Positions 36,611-48,759 are shown, counted from the stretch's first letter. The stretch is 64,000 bases of DNA from Spinacia oleracea (GCF_020520425.1 NC_079491.1:24047449-24111448), one strand, 5' to 3'. Notes: generated by a model from the sequence alone, not told the origin. Numbers and translations are program-made.

Positions 36611-36951
36611 GGACCTGTTTGGTAATTGGTTGTTGGTTGTTGCCTGTTAGCCGGTGGTTGTTTCACTTTGCTTATTTGTATTGGCTTTTTAGGTTGGTTA
36701 CTTGACTATAGATGTTCTAAAAATGTGTTTGGTAAAGTTGGTTGTTGGTTACTAGTTTTTCATACAAAATGTAATTACCAAGCCAATAGCCAAGTAAAAA
36801 ACTACTTTTACTAACTTGAGTTTTGGCAGAAAAGCTGGCTTTTTAGCCAAGGAAAATTAAAGTCATTTACTTGCATTATTGGTTGTTCGATTACATAAAA
36901 AAGTCAAATATCAATGGAAAAGCCAGCAAAAGTCATTTACCAAACAAGTCC
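36611..36951. mobile_element. hAT-like MITE
   Basis: Ends GGACCTGTTTGGTAA and TTACCAAACAAGTCC are inverted partners. The flanks AACATAAT and AACATATA agree in 6 of 8 bases, consistent with a decayed 8-bp duplication. The inside is rich in TTGGTTGTT motifs. Confidence 0.7.
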
Positions 36952-37373
36952 AACATATATTTGTATAACTAGATTCTTAGAAAACATGAATTAATTTCTT
37001 ATAAGGGGGGTTTTCATAATTTTAAATGTGAACCAGCACTATGAGATGTTATCTCTCTCTTACAAACATACACACAAAAAAGGAGATACTAAAGTTTGAA
37101 TATGTGATTTCAAAGTATCAAAGTGAGTTGTCCAACATTTCCACCAAGGTTGTTGATTTTGGTTTTTTAACACAAAGAAAGATAATTATATTAAGGTCTT
37201 AGCTAATAGAGTTTGTTACATCTCAAATAACTTTACAATATAGCAGGGATGGTATCAATTGCATTAAACTCAAACAAACTCCTAAAACACCAGAATAAGA
37301 AGAAAAAAACTTTTCTTACGGTCTAAACTGATCTGTTGTACATCCAACCAAGCTATCTTTAAACCTTCTAAGA
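36952..37373. other. Intergenic
   Basis: AT-rich spacer between two MITEs; nothing recognised. Confidence 0.5.
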
Positions 37374-37678
37374 GGGTGATTGGTTCGCGAATTCCGAGTA
37401 TGAGGTATGGATTTAGAATTGTCTAAACCCATACCACGTGTTTGTTTGAAAAAATTAAGAGTTTCAAATCCATACCTCAAACCCCTAATGTATGGGGTTT
37501 AGAAATCTTGGGGAAAGATGGGTATGACTCATACATTTACTTCAGGTATCAAATAAAAGGTAAAAATGCATCCCTAAACTGAACCAAACACATGGTATTA
37601 ATATCAAGTTTCAAACTCATACCACCTAGATATCATTACTGATTCCAACCTCATACCAATGTTTGAACTAAATGCCCC
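37374..37678. mobile_element. Harbinger-like MITE
   Basis: GGGTGATTGGTTCG at the left resembles the inverted right end (GTTTGAACTAAATGCCCC). TAAGA occurs on both sides (37369-37373, 37679-37683), containing TAA, the three-base target typical of PIF/Harbinger. The terminal match is imperfect, so the class is tentative. Confidence 0.55.
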
Positions 37679-37889
37679 TAAGAAGTAACTTGACATATCT
37701 TCTCTGCATCCGACCAAGGTTGTTGAGTTAGTACTTCGTATATTTTATGGGGTGGAAAAATATACGCAAAAGTGGGAGAGTGTATTAGGATTTAATAATT
37801 GTGGAATGATTAAATAATACTTGTAGATGCAAGTCTTTTATTTTTCTAAGGTCAAGATCACTCTTAATGTAACATATGCTTCCTTTATG

Positions 37890-38544
37890 TAGAGATGTTA
37901 AAAACTGACCCGATCCGAAATTCCGATCTGAAACGACCAAACTCATAACCGATCACGATCCGAAATTTTGGTAAAATAGGTAACCCGAAACCCGACTTGT
38001 ACCCGACCCAAAAAACCAACAAACGATTTTAACCTGGTGTTGTATGACCCGAACCTAAACCCGACACCCGACCGAAAGATGATCCGAACTCGATTTGATA
38101 CCCGACCCGATAATGATCTTAACCCGATTTTTACCAAATAGTTTGTTAGTGATTCGACCTGTCTTGAATATTTTGACCAAATCAGTTATTGACTCGATCT
38201 TAACCCGTGTCCGAGAGTGAAGCCGACCAATTTTAACCGACCCGAAAATTATCTGATCTAAACTTGACCCCAAACATGAGATTAACTGCTACAAACCCGG
38301 TTCTAACCAGGCTGTATAAGACCCAAACCCGATATTGAACCCGACCGGAACATGGCCCGACACGAATCCGACTTGCACCCGAAATAGAATAAAAACCCGA
38401 CATGACTCGGCTGAAAGCCAATCCGACGGAACCCGACCTAAACCCGAGTGATAAAGTGACCCGACACAACCCGACCTAATCATGACCCGATACTTGAGAT
38501 GACCCGGCCCATACACGACCAAGTGACCTGTTTTAACTGCTCTA
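37890..38544. mobile_element. hAT MITE rich in CCGA motifs
   Basis: Left end TAGAGATGTTAAAA, right end TTTTAACTGCTCTA, and a perfect 8-bp target duplication CCTTTATG (37882-37889 and 38545-38552). The hAT superfamily makes 8-bp duplications, and its ends often read TAGRG-TG. Most of the 655 bp consists of degenerate ACCCGA/CCCGACC units. The Arg/Gly/Ser-rich minus-strand frames here are repeat artefacts. Confidence 0.9.
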
Positions 38545-38579
38545 CCTTTATGTGTTAAAGAAGTCGGGGAGTGATAATT

Positions 38580-38752
38580 TTTTTTTTTTTTGGTGTTAGT
38601 ACCTGGTTCACCCTTAGGGCTAATTCAAATTTGGGGCGAGTTCTGGGTGGATAGGTTCCAGTCCCCTCCCAATTGTTGTTGCGGGGGATCAAACACGAGT
38701 TCTCTCTAACAAGTTTAGCCTCAATCACCACTGAACCAACAGATAATTGGTT
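38580..38752 (-). mobile_element. tRNA-derived SINE (family shared with 55436-55605)
   Basis: The minus strand starts TTGGTTCAGTGGTGATTG (box A-like), has GTGTTTGATCCCC (box B-like) and ends in an A-tract. A 12-bp duplication GGAGTGATAATT flanks it (38568-38579, 38753-38764). Body sequence such as CCACCCAGAACTCGCCCC is shared with the SINE in the transporter pseudogene. Confidence 0.88.
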
Positions 38753-38764
38753 GGAGTGATAATT

Positions 38765-39779
38765 AAGCATATGAACATTAAGGATTTTAATTAGTTAATA
38801 CATTTATTGTGTTCAGTCAATTGACCATGCAACTGCCTTACGAACTTGATGGAGACTCAAAATCCCCAACTCCTCAAGGACATGACACGAATTATACCAT
38901 CTTTTATTCACATGACTGAAAATCTCCTTGGACCCACCTTTGACGATGAGTTCGAGTTTTGGGTTTTCGATTTTTGTTTCCGAAGAACCTGATACGGGAC
39001 ATGTAGCTTTTTCATCTAAATTAGTTTTCGTGTTCGTTCAATGAACGGACGATTATATAACGGTTACTAAATCGTTTTTTAAGTGCTATTTTATTTGAGT
39101 AGTTGTGATTTTAGGAGAAAAATATGTTTATAGGGGTGTGACTTGAAATTTGAAACAAATGTATAAATTTGATGTTTAATTAATATTGAGTGTTAAAGAA
39201 GGTGACGGAGTGGAAGAGGTTGAATGAATTAAATGGTGAAGAAATGTTGAATGAGGAAGATGAGTAGAAAGAGGTTGAATGAATATATTCAAAGGTCGCA
39301 AGTTGCGGTAACATTTGATTGTTGCAATCTTACATGTCGGGGTTTAATTGGTACGTTTAGGCGCCACATAGGTTACAGATCATCATAATATTTTTACTAT
39401 CAATATAATATTTTACTATAAAAATATGTAAATAAGGTATTCGATATAAATAAACAAACAAATTAGAATATTAAGATTTTTCTAGCTTTTTTTGAAACAT
39501 GTATAATAGGTTATATAAGTTAAATATTTTAGTTTTCAATTTAAATTATGACACATAAGCATGTCATGTAATCATTGTGACACTGCTTATAGGTTGCATG
39601 TTGCAATCTTTATCATTTTCGATTTATTAAATGGTGAATTGATGTGTGAGGAAGATGAGGGAGAGAGGTGTTGAAGGCTTGAAGCTGTAAAAAAAAAAAA
39701 ACTATTGTATAAGAACAACAAAAGAAAAAATTTAAAAAAGAAAATTATGGATGAAAGATGATGGTGATACTTGTCATCT
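38765..39779. other. Intergenic, no gene seen
   Basis: AT-rich stretch. Two short blocks both contain GGTGAA...GATGAG-like text near 39230 and 39640, possibly an old duplication. No coding frame is supported. Confidence 0.45.
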
Positions 39780-39789
39780 AATCATCTAC

Positions 39790-40420
39790 GGTTTTGTGGA
39801 GGATAATATCACACGAAGCAACCGCTCCTCTCTCTCATTTTTCTCTCTTCTCTCTCATCTTTTAGGGCTTCAATTTTCTTTATCGTTTAGGCCGGAAATA
39901 GTCTAATTTCTTCGGAAAATAGTCTATTTCCGACCCTTCTTCTTGTATTTTCCATTGTTTTCTCTTTATGTCTTGTCTTGTTTTGGTTTTTTTTTCCGTT
40001 GATTTGTTCCCAATTTATTCTTGGGTTGTTCCCAATTTATTTGGGTTTTTACTAGAGTTTTCTAGATTCTTGATTTTCATCCATGGATGAGAATCTTTTT
40101 AAAGTTTCAATAATAGGGAAGGAGATTTGGATTCATACATGTTTAGGGTTTATCATCAACTTGTCGATCAGAACAATTCGTGCGCAGATTGCGAAAGGCT
40201 CTACTTGGAAAGATGCGAAAACATCGAAAATCACGGCTCGCGTTAAGCTAGAAGCGGTGGAGTACGAGATGTGCTTTAAGATGCAGAATAGTAATTGTTT
40301 TGATTGTAACAGATATGTATTTTCTTTGAATCTGTGGTATGCTGATCTATTTTATAATTGTAGATGCCGTATCGATATAACCGATTATTAATGAAATTGT
40401 TTTTCCCCGTAAAAAAAAAA
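39790..40420 (+). mobile_element. Retroposed sequence with poly(A) and target duplication
   Basis: A 631-bp unit ends in a run of about 11 A residues (40410-40420). It is flanked by ATCATCTAC on both sides (39781-39789, 40421-40429). The end '...AATGAAATTG...CCCCGTAAAA' resembles plant L1-type LINE tails. A 102-codon frame (40083-40391) begins MDENLFKVSIIG and has no domain I recognise. It is either a short, internally deleted LINE or a retroposed transcript. Confidence 0.6.
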
Positions 40421-41195
40421 ATCATCTACAATTTTTCTAGATATACTCAATCAATACAAGCATAGAAATGAAATGTTTCCTCTAAAATAATGTAGGGGGA
40501 ATTGTCACAAGAAATAGCACTAGTAGTGAAGCACAAGAATAACTGCCAAACGGTGCGGTTGGACTGAATCTTCGCCCCCGTTTTAATTTCAAGAATCTGA
40601 GAACAAAAACACCCCAACATCATCACTATCATCACACATTCACACCCCCTTATTATATTTTTAAGCGCAGGCGTCCCCGGCAAGTAATATCCTCTTTCTT
40701 CCTCGTTTTATTACTTTTATTATCCAATCATCTTCCTCCATTTTCTTTATTATTTACTCCGTATCTTTTTCTTTTCTTCTAAACCCTCCCCTTTTTTAAT
40801 TTCTCTCTTTCTCTATACACAATATATATTATCCCTTGGCTTCTAAACTTCAGTTTCCTCCCTTTTCAAGTTTTCTTCCTTTTTTTAACCCCCCAAGATC
40901 AAAACAAAATCAAGTTTCATAGCTACATTCTATAACTTCTCATTGATTTCTCTGTTCAATGCAATTGACCACCCCTGTTTTTTTTATACTATAAAAAAAT
41001 CGTTTATAAATTTGTAACTTCTGACTTCTTCAAATCCGAGTTGTTTCTCAGAACCTTTTATCATTTCCCAACAATTTCCTTTCACAAATTTTCCCAGTAT
41101 ATAAATCAATTACCACCTTCATTCATTCATTTGATTTGCAGAACTGCAGAGATAGTTTATGGTTTCGTAACGCGACGCTTATTCGATCAACGAAA

Positions 41196-43910
41196 ATGCT
41201 TGGAGATTTCATAGGCCGGGGTCTTTTGTAAGTAATTTGATTCTTACTCAGTTTTCTTTTACATTTGTGGTTATTTATTTTAGTTGGTTTCATTATACTC
41301 TGCCCTGTCAGTCAATCGTCTCTTACAAGAATTTCTGGTTGATGCAAGAAATTGCGACTGTTCGTTAAATTGTTTGATACTCCTCAAGTTTGTTAAATCG
41401 TCTAATACAAGAAATTTCCACTGTTTGTTAAATCGTCTTATACAAGAATTTGCGGTTGTGGTAGATAAACCATGGAAATTGAAATTGAGAAGGTATTCGA
41501 TTTTTAAAATTGAAATAATTTGGAATATTGGGGGTGATGCAGTATGGTATTGGGGTACGCGTACCCAGCATTCGAGTGTTTCAAGACGGTAGAGAGGAAC
41601 AAAGTTAACATCGACGAACTACGCTTTTGGTGTCAATACTGGTACGTTTTTTTTTGTTGATAATCATGAATAATATACGGAGAATGAATTTTGAACTTTC
41701 TTTTTTTGATTAATAATTGGTTACTGTTAATTGATTGATAATCATTGATGTGAAATGGGTACGGAGTACTTAATTCTATCTTGTACTTTTACAAATAATA
41801 TGCTCATTTAAAGATTTATTATTTTATTCCCCTATTACATTTGGTTTTCATCGCGTACAATCTTTAAGAAAATTTGTTCGAAATTTCTTGTATGTAACAT
41901 TGTAACAAGTGTATTTTACTATTGTTTAGAGTATGGTTTGATCTCTATAAGTATTGAGCGATTTTTGCTATTAGTATCATATTAAATAATTTTAAAATTA
42001 TAGTGATAAACGTGATTAAAACTTTAAAAAGCTGCATTAGTGGTACAATTATGATAAGCCTTTAAAGTGGGGGAACGTGGGAGGTTAATTTTGGGGATCA
42101 TGTGATAGTTGAGAGGAATTGGGTGTTTTAGTTGGCTGGCCTAAAATTCTAGGTGGTTGAGGAGGTCAACTGCTCTATCACAACTCAATAACTCATACTA
42201 ACGTCTCTTTAAAATTATTCCCATTTAGGAAATTATCATCAATTTAATTTTGGGTATTATATACTGCAGATTTTGTTTTCGACCATGTTATATTATCTAG
42301 TTGAAGTTGATATGGAGGGAAAACTTGAAAACTGATCACATGTCTTACTTGGCTTAAAATGGTAATATTAAGGTATTTTTGTGCTCCTAGATAATAACCA
42401 TTAATATTTAATAGCAAAGAATACAAAGGATAAAATGATACTTGTCGTAATATTATTGTATTACCTGCATATATTTTGTAACAGTTGAAGGCTTGTTGAA
42501 CACACTTGAGTTAAGATGAGATTTTGCAGTACTAGTATATACTTGTAGTTCAGTATGATTCTTAGTAACATGGGTTCAGTATGTCATTAATTTTTAATAA
42601 TATGCGTTTGTAAATTGTAATGCTATGTTTAATTCGTTCACTGAGTCATGTATTGGTTGTTTTGTGTAGGATCATTATTGCAGTACTTTCAGTTTGTGAA
42701 AGGTTTGGTGATATATTCATATCATGGTAAGGATTAAGTAGAGGGAGGTCTCTCCTTGATAGGATTGATCATCTCAAATTTTGCAAGTGGTAACATGATA
42801 TCATTTTTGCCAACAGGGTTCCGTTTTATGGGGAGTTGAAGTTGGCTTTTATTATCTACCTTTGGTATCCTAAAACTAAGGTAATTAGTACTAACCCCGG
42901 CCTTATAAGTCAATCAAAATCTGTTAAGGAGTGTATCTGACAGTAATGCGTTGTAATGTAGGGAACATCGTATGTGTATGAGAGCTTACTGAGGCCATTC
43001 GTGTGTAAACATGAGACAGATATCGACAAGAATCTGCAGGAGTTGAGATATAGAGCTTGGGATGTAGCCATTTACTACTGGCAAAACTGCACTGACTTGG
43101 GATCATCAGCTATTTTCAATGTCTTTGAATATGTAGCCAATCAGTCTTCCAAGTTTAAGGGCACCAACACTCAGGTATACTATTATCTTTCTCATTTTCT
43201 TTTGTCTTGTGAAAGGGGTCATAGTCATAATTCACTATCATCAACTGCTATTCTTGAAAACAAGTTTGGTCCCGGTGATGATTCAGTGTAGAGCACACTC
43301 AATGAGTAACATCATTCAGTGTATTAAAAAAACATGTACAAGTAAAGTTAACATAACCAACTTAAGTAGAAGCACTAGTGACTACTGACTAGTGACGTGC
43401 AAAACAGACACAATTTTCATTTATTCAATTATCAATCATGAATAATCCTATAAGACTTAACAACTTGCAAACAACTTTTAAATCTCTTATTTTTCCTACT
43501 AATGATCATAGTGATTCACATTGCAGAAAGACGACCATAATCAACGACCAACAGGCAGAGGCAGGGCCAGCCCACCACCATCGCCATCACACGGGTCCAG
43601 CATATGGCCCCTTCGACTGCGAAAGTCTAAATCCGAATCACCAGCCGCCTCGCCACGACACCCCAACCACCGGGAGGAACACCCAGCTCCATCAGCACCT
43701 CCTCTTCCAGCTGCATTTCCCAGTTTGTTCAAGTCCGAGGCCCATATTTCCAAGTCTAGAGTGGTACAAATGGAACTAGATGAGGCCCAAATTGGATACA
43801 TCCACGTTCAACAAGTCCCAGAAGAAGCCCACTCCAAAAGCTTCACTAAACAAAACTTCAAGCTAAGCCCGACCCGTTTAAAATTTAGGCGATCAAAATC
43901 CATTAAATGA
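41196..43910 (+). CDS. HVA22-like protein (TB2/DP1 family), six exons
   Basis: Exons 41196-41227, 41543-41641, 42670-42726, 42817-42880, 42962-43174 and 43527-43910 total 849 nt, 282 residues plus stop. All joins are in frame with GT-AG introns. Residues about 12-95 form the TB2/DP1/HVA22 domain: GYAYPAFECFKTVE, FWCQYWIIIAVLSVCERFG, the hydrophobic hairpin to AFIIYLWYPKTKGTSYVYE, then RPFVCKHE. HVA22/REEP proteins shape tubular endoplasmic reticulum and take part in ER traffic; barley HVA22 is induced by abscisic acid. The C-terminal 127 residues (exon 6) are a Pro/Ser/His-rich, probably disordered tail as in the longer HVA22i/j-type members. The short first exon is typical of the family. It converges with the minus-strand gene at 44122-44628. 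Confidence 0.93.
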
Positions 43911-44121
43911 TCACCCATACCAAAAAAAATCACTGTACATAAACCAATGTTTTGATATTTCCAATCCAAAATATTATAAAAATCACAATTTTTTTGTTGA
44001 CTTTTTATTTCTCCTCCTCATTTTGTGTAATTACAAATGTGACACCACACAAATTAGCAAATTGCTTTTTTTTTTTAATTGGAGGAAAATAAGGAAAAGA
44101 ATTTCGGAGTACAATTCATCG

Positions 44122-44628
44122 TTATCTGCAGAGAATGAGCCAGAGAGCGTCCACCAACCAATCATAGGCACGTGCCGCCGTCTCAAACACTGTGCGCCGG
44201 AAATTAACGATCATCGGCCGAATATACTCACCGGAAAATAAAAGTCGGCGAGAGGACGAAGAAGGAGAAGACGAAACAGTCGGTTGAAGGTACGCCCAAG
44301 CAGCCTGTTTAACCAAACGATTCCGAATAGAAATCTCATAACCTGAACCTACAGATGATGACGATATACCGGCAAGTGCGACGGCCGGAGTAGGAGAGAG
44401 AATAGAGGAAGGACTACACGGGAGAATATCTTTTAATGAAGTATAAGCATCTAACCCCGGCGACTTGAACGGCAACAGCTCAAAATCAACAGCTGAAAAC
44501 GACGGAGGCGGCGGCGGAGACCGATTGTGGTGGTTTCCATTGGATTTGTTTAGTTTAGTAGGGACGATTACGGCGGAAGGGATGCTGTTGCGGCGGAGAA
44601 GAGTGGTGTGATGATTGTCCTCTACCAT
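44122..44628 (-). CDS. Conserved-looking plant protein of unknown function
   Basis: An intronless 168-residue frame: MVEDNHHTTLLRRNSIPSAV, a proline run, a middle segment SPGLDAYTSLKDILPCSPSS, then GSGYEISIRNRLVKQAAWAYLQP and a hydrophobic C-terminus (AYDWLVDALWLILCR). The mid and C-terminal blocks look like those of small uncharacterised plant proteins, but I cannot name the family. Composition differs from the AT-rich flanks, with GC-rich codons and few Lys codons, as expected for a real gene. There is no clear signal peptide; the last 15 residues could contact a membrane. It ends 211 bp from the stop of the HVA22-like gene. Confidence 0.72.
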   Translation of the reverse strand: MVEDNHHTTLLRRNSIPSAVIVPTKLNKSNGNHHNRSPPPPPSFSAVDFELLPFKSPGLDAYTSLKDILPCSPSSILSPTPAVALAGISSSSVGSGYEISIRNRLVKQAAWAYLQPTVSSSPSSSSRRLLFSGEYIRPMIVNFRRTVFETAARAYDWLVDALWLILCR

Positions 44629-44639
44629 GGTTGAGAGTG

Positions 44640-45396
44640 ATGTATTTGGAAAAGGGTGGGTGGGGTGGCTAGCTGGCTGCTAATAATGTTGGTTGAGCTG
44701 GAAAATTGGGAAAAAGGGAGCGTTTTATGGAATGGAAGTGAGGAGGTTTAGGGAGGAGAGAGAAGGGTAGATGATGATGATACTGGGCTGTTAGTATAAT
44801 ACGGAGTAGTATGTGGGAATAGTAATAAATTAATGACAAAATTCTTTAATAATGGAGATTTTTAGGAGGTTGTGTTCAATAATTGACGTAAATTGTCACC
44901 ACCTTGGGTTTTTTTTTAATTTTTTTTAAATGAAGTATATAAAATTTAAAAAACAAAGAATTTTGGGGTAGTTGTTCCACGAGGGTGTTTCGTGTTTAGT
45001 GTTTACTCCTTCGCTCTGGAGAAATTAGTGGGGTTTGAAACTACTTCTAAAACGTATATACGGAGTACTTCACTTCTTAAACAATGGCCAAAATTGGTAT
45101 ATTGGCCACATAACTACGGAGTACTGTTTATTAGGAAACTAACTCATTGATCGGCCATCTACGCGTGTGTGCCAATTAGCCTTAGTTCTTTCAATTGAAT
45201 TGATTTCCAATGAAATTATGCGCTAATCGGTGATTTGAAGTACCTCGTGATCTGCATGTAATTAATGATCGTTGGACTAATTACATATTAAGCTAATAGA
45301 GGATATACTTGTAATTATAGATTACATGTTAAGTCGTATCATAATATTCACAGAAGTACTCTTTTGGTTCATCGAGTTACTTCCCACTAGGTACTA
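44640..45396. other. Probable promoter region and intergenic DNA
   Basis: Upstream flank of the minus-strand small gene, with AT-rich DNA and 'ACGGAGTA' footprints at 44802 and 45060. No coding frame. Confidence 0.45.
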
Positions 45397-45724
45397 CTCC
45401 CTCCGTCCTGGAATACTCGACCCGGTTTGACCGGCACAGAGTTTAAGGGACTTGAATTGACTTATTTAATTTAATAGGTAGTAGTTGATAGTGGGGTATT
45501 ATTTTAATGTAGTTAGTGGGAAATGTGTGAAGGGGTGGGGTTGGGAGAGAGTAGGGGTTGCATTTTTAATTATTTTTTGTATGGAGTAGGGGGTAGGTGG
45601 GTTAATAGGGGTGGAGTGAGAAATAATATAATATTGTTAGAATATTTCCATTTTTAGAAACAGGTCAAGTATTAAGGGACGGCCCGATAAGGAAAACAGG
45701 TCAAGTATTTCGGGACGGAGGGAG
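45397..45724. mobile_element. Stowaway MITE
   Basis: CTCCCTCCGTCCTGGAATAC pairs with GTATTTCGGGACGGAGGGAG, flanked by TA on both sides. An internal 'ACAGGTCAAGTATT' motif is repeated near the right end. Confidence 0.88.
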
Positions 45725-47712
45725 TAAGTCATAAATCTAATTGTTTAGTTTCTGAACCTTGGTAATTTGGTATTACACATTGAACATTTTCCTATTGTAA
45801 GATTAACTAGGTCTTTGGCCCGTTCATCATAATAAGAAGAAAGAAAAATGAACTCCTATTTATGTGTTTTTTGCGATTGTATTTTTCTTTCTTTCTTTCT
45901 TTCTCATACTTCATATTAGTTTCCACGTTCTATATTCACCATTTACTCGAGTCAAATTGACTCCATCCGAAACATATTCAAAAGACCCGTTTACCCGTTC
46001 TAATAACCATCACCCACAAAATATTGCTAAATGGTAGAAGAAACTCTTTTTTAGAATAGTGTTATTGCTATCTATAATCACTTAAAGTTAAATGTAGGTC
46101 CATGTTCAAGTTGGCAGATTGACCATGAATAAAATGGATATGTATCGTAACATGTACTTCATCTTTATTTATTATATTTTAAAAGATTGAAGTATTCATC
46201 TTGAGTTGTTGATACGCCTAATGATATTATAGTGGAGTCGTCATTTTGGTATTGACCTTTGAATTTTTCTACAAATATCAAAGGGATTTATATTATTTCA
46301 ATTTTGTCAATATTGTTTTCTGTTTTATTATAAAATAAAAACTGTTCAATTTTAACGTATTTACCCCATGAATGTGAAAATGATCACTAATGGGCACAAA
46401 TACACTTAGCGTATGTAATAATTTTGAAAGGGAAGCTTGTATGGCAAACAGTTGCAATCCATCTCTGACACAGGTGTGTGGTGGCAGATTGCAGAATGGC
46501 TGATGACAATATGGTGAACATCTATATTGCGGTGGCATATGCTTTGGGGTTATGCAGTGGAGGATGAACTCGAGCATTCATGACAAGATCTCAATTTATC
46601 TAACTCATTATCCCAAGACCTGATTCTTCTTTGGAGTTGATGTAATGTATGGGGAAGTAAAGAAGCATAGTCTAGACTATAGATTGAACAACAAACGAGT
46701 AAAATGTGAATCCTAACATGGGAACAAAATTGACCTTATCAGACTCCCACGGAATACTAGATCATATATTACGAAGATTTTTCCATTATATTAGTAGCTA
46801 GACAGCCAATACTAATCCACATTGCTGAGAATGCTGACTAGCTGCCGTAGTCCACCACTACACAACAAACAATAACAATAAATAACCTTTGATTCACTGA
46901 TAACTGATAACAAGGATTTAATCAACATGTACAGCCTTATCCCTACGATAACGAAAACAGCTATCCTACCCAAGGAGTTTCTTTGAAACCAATGGTTGTC
47001 GTTTCATGTAAATGTCTTGTTTTCAACATTGCTCTTATGAAATTATTCCCCAAAAATAACCAATCTGATGTAATTTAAAGTATCATTTTTAAAGGAGGAG
47101 GGATTCGGAAGGACCCCCCATTTCGAAACGCTACACAAGCAGTTGATGCAGACCACATCTACTTTTCCTACTTAAATTGTAAAACTCAATATTGCAAAGA
47201 AACCCTACTTCAATAATAATCCATTTCATTCCCGGCCAAGGCAACCTTCCTACTTCTGGTATCACTTTAATCAATACTTCACTCATCTACCACATTTCCC
47301 ACGGATATGTAAGAACAAAGTTCTCTCCCTAAAGTGTTCTAACTTTCTAACTTTGAAGTCCCTACTACTCAGTATTATTTTCTAAGAACAAACTGAATCA
47401 CAAGCACTACTATTGATGTTCATGCATACGCACACACAAACACACATACATACGCGTGGGTGCACAATTGCACATCACAAACACACATACATACGCGTGG
47501 GTGCACAATTGCACACACACTGAGGATTAAGGAAAAACAAACATAAATGATCAAGTTACACACTTTAGTTATATCATCCATTAAGTACTCTAACAACCAT
47601 CATGTATACAGCATACACAACTATCAATATCCATATATTCACTTAACCATCAATGTTATAATTGTCAAAAACAATGATACATTTTGTTGCATCAACAATA
47701 ACAATTCACAAA
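45725..47712. other. Gene-free stretch downstream of mTERF
   Basis: No supported coding frame; the minus frame 46293-46577 has no domain. It holds a short CTTT run at 45888-45904 and the tandem repeat at 47438-47514. The last few hundred bases probably include the mTERF 3' UTR. Confidence 0.5.
47438..47514. repeat. Two-copy tandem repeat (41 bp)
   Basis: AACACACATACATACGCGTG, continuing to GGGTGCACAATTGCAC, is present twice in direct orientation. Confidence 0.85.
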
Positions 47713-48759
47713 TCATTTGTCAATTTGCACACCCCACAAAGGGGAACCAGTCCTAGGCATAAAAGAATTACAACAAGCATCCAATCGCTTTTCAAACTCC
47801 TCCTCCTTCATCTTCAACATTAAAGGAAGAGGGAAACAAACCCCAGTTTCTACACAAACTTGATGCCTAGGCTTAATCCTTTTCTCTAAACTAAACGAAA
47901 AGCATTGAGGAAACTGCTTCAATTCCTTCAAATCTCTCCCCATTTCCACCACAAAGTAACTATATTTCGGCTCGAAATTCTCCTTAACGCTATAACCAAA
48001 TAATGCAGGAAACCTCCTAAACATGGAAACTGAATCACGGTATGCAAAACTAACTTTCTCAAAGTAGTCTATTTTGGACAGGGACTTATCCTCAACTGAA
48101 GATGAAAGGAGGTTAGTGTGCTTGTTTACCTCATGAATTCCGATGCTCTGGAGGAAATACAAGGTGGGTCTCAGCCGGGTTTCGACATCGGACACCAGGA
48201 GCCGGGGGCGGCGGCAGATTACTCGTGTCAGGTCGGAAGCAGGGACCTTGACTTCCCGGAGGAGGAAGGCGAAAACCGGGGCAGCGTCTTGGAGGCGAAG
48301 TGAAAGGATTTCCGGGGTCATGGTCACGATACGGCGGAGCTGCGGCGGGGAGAAGCCGAGCGAGGTGAGGTAATCAAAGAAGGATTTGAGATCGGAGAGA
48401 GGTGGGGAGGCGGAGATCGCGGATGGAGGGAGAAGAGAGAGTGAGTCATCTAGGCCAATGGAGTCTAAGAATATGGCTTTTTCTTGGAATTCTGGGTCAG
48501 GGGAAGTAGGAACAGTAGTGGTTGAGGGTGGTGGTGGTGGTGGTGGGGTGGAGGGTAAAGGTTGGAAATTTGGAGGGTTTGAGAGGGTGGATGGTGGTGG
48601 TTTTGGTGGAGAGGGTGGGGAAATTGGTGGTTTTGCGGTGGAGGAATGAAGGGGGGTTAGGGGTTTTCGGAAGGAAGTTAGGATTTGAGGGAGGAGTAAG
48701 GAGATTTTGGTGGCGGAGGCGAAGGCGGAGGTGGTGGGGAAATTGAGTGTGTCTTGCAT
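47713..48759 (-). CDS. mTERF family protein, probably organellar
   Basis: A single-exon frame of 348 residues. The first 90 residues are Ser/Thr/Pro-rich with few acidic residues (MQDTLNFPTTSAFASATKISL), like a chloroplast or mitochondrial transit peptide. From about residue 90 there are repeated helical mTERF motifs: DSIGLDDSL, LTSLGFSPPQLRRIVTMTPEIL, VPASDLTRVICRRPRLL, YLQSIGI-type FLQSIGI, and FPALFGYSVKENFEPKYSYF. The C-terminus ends RTGSPLWGV. Plant mTERFs bind organelle nucleic acids and affect transcription or RNA maturation; which member this is cannot be told here. Single-exon structure fits the family. No break seen. Confidence 0.9.
   Translation of the reverse strand: MQDTLNFPTTSAFASATKISLLLPQILTSFRKPLTPLHSSTAKPPISPPSPPKPPPSTLSNPPNFQPLPSTPPPPPPPSTTTVPTSPDPEFQEKAIFLDSIGLDDSLSLLPPSAISASPPLSDLKSFFDYLTSLGFSPPQLRRIVTMTPEILSLRLQDAAPVFAFLLREVKVPASDLTRVICRRPRLLVSDVETRLRPTLYFLQSIGIHEVNKHTNLLSSSVEDKSLSKIDYFEKVSFAYRDSVSMFRRFPALFGYSVKENFEPKYSYFVVEMGRDLKELKQFPQCFSFSLEKRIKPRHQVCVETGVCFPLPLMLKMKEEEFEKRLDACCNSFMPRTGSPLWGVQIDK

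Noticed and set aside
37943-38522. Overlapping Arg/Gly/Ser-rich minus-strand proteins
   Set aside because: They arise from the CCGA repeat of a hAT MITE with a proven target duplication.
47438-47514. Possible CRISPR-like direct repeats
   Set aside because: Only two copies in tandem with no spacers, in a plant genome; a simple tandem duplication.
48118-48746. Gly/Val/Arg-rich plus-strand frames
   Set aside because: They are antisense shadows of the Pro/Ser-rich mTERF N-terminus.
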